64,000 nt of DNA from Amblyomma americanum (Eukaryota > Arthropoda > Arachnida > Ixodida > Ixodidae): positions 187,145,127 to 187,209,126 of the forward strand of contig NC_135497.1 in the NCBI RefSeq assembly GCF_052857255.1, given 5' to 3'. Positions within the stretch are counted from its first letter, which is position 1. Every line of letters starts with the position of its first letter. The position numbers were made by a program, and so were the translations under genes. The notes below the pieces were generated by a model. The model worked only from the letters and a program-made list of their open reading frames with translations, did not search any database and was not told the DNA's origin. Below, one piece after another: positions 63,424-64,000 of the stretch.

Positions 63424-64000
63424 TTGGATGGATGGATGGATGGATACGGCTGAACCCTTTAAATCGGGCGGTGGCTCAAGCCACCTAGTCATGACTTATG
63501 AAATTTTACTCTTGTTTTGAATTTAGCCATCAATCAGATTACCATCGAATTGGTTACTTCTACCCGCTTAAAATCTACTTTTCCTTCACTGTCCTTAAAC
63601 CCCAATGCTTTGGATAAATCAGCCCGCTGGTTTCCACTGTAGGGTGAAGCCCTTTACAGAAAACTATCAAGTGTTCAGCCGTTTCCTCCCCCTCTCCGCA
63701 CGCAACGCACAACGTGTCTATCTCGTGGTACCTGACTCTATATGTCTTGGTCTGCAAAACTCCCGTCCTGGCCTCAAACAACAAAGAGCTTCCTCTACAA
63801 TTATCATAGATATTTTCTTTGGCAATTTCCTGCTTAAAGATCGTGCATGCTCCCAGTGCCTATTTCGTCAGCATCCTTGTTTTCCACAGAGCTCTCTCTG
63901 TTTGTTTAACCTTTTTCTTAACCGATAATTGCTAATTTGCCCCCCCTACTGCTGTCCAAATATTTACTTGTCAATTTTCTAGTTCGCTTTCTCCATTTCG
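63424..64000 (-). mobile_element. LINE 3' fragment with TGGA-repeat tail
   Basis: A (TGGA)n tract at 63424-63443 is the reverse complement of the (CATC)n tail at 61441. It is followed by a minus-strand frame with CVACGEGEETAEHLIVFCKG, the same zinc-binding end as the LINE at 60740. The element runs off the right edge of the window. Confidence 0.7.

Overview
The window is animal nuclear DNA, most likely from a hard (ixodid) tick. The protein genes are split by introns of up to 12 kb and resemble animal proteins. The introns carry tRNA-headed SINEs of the type known as Ruka in ixodid ticks, many short inverted-repeat DNA transposons, and degraded LINEs. There is no operon structure, no CRISPR array and no recognisable rRNA or true tRNA gene.

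Layout. Most of the window (54.2 kb down to at least 12.4 kb, minus strand) is one gene, an AAK1/BMP2K/Nak-family serine/threonine kinase. Ten coding exons join in perfect phase and give the complete kinase domain: glycine loop, ATP lysine, alpha-C glutamate, HRD, DFG and APE. A proline-rich stretch follows. An eleventh exon is possible at 1.8 kb, and the rest of the C-terminal tail would lie beyond the left edge. About 2.6 kb upstream on the same strand is a second gene, a single 1219-codon reading frame (60479-56820) that I identify as Treslin/TICRR, the Sld3-like DNA replication initiation factor; both CDK sites that bind TopBP1 are conserved. At the right edge a THAP-type zinc-finger reading frame (63328-63044, minus) lies between LINE fragments.

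Mobile DNA. The left 10 kb is a nest of DNA transposons: pogo-like elements, a mariner remnant with a broken transposase, and an element ending in TTAA. At 10.07-11.73 kb lie two 554-bp inverted arms around a 545-bp centre. A degraded I-type LINE fills about 23.2-27.2 kb. An unusual 953-bp element at 30.5-31.5 kb, with ends built from GTAACG-like units, has a clean 8-bp target duplication. Four Ruka copies are present, two with clear target duplications. Several families of TTAA-flanked MITEs are scattered through the window, including two copies of one family in opposite orientation on either side of TICRR.

The two main genes have unrelated cellular jobs (clathrin/AP2 endocytosis and Notch/Numb signalling for the kinase; origin firing for Treslin) and nothing suggests they work together. 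I see no convincing new multi-gene system. The best leads are the long inverted repeat, the GTAACG-type transposon, and the intronless Treslin gene with its two TP sites.
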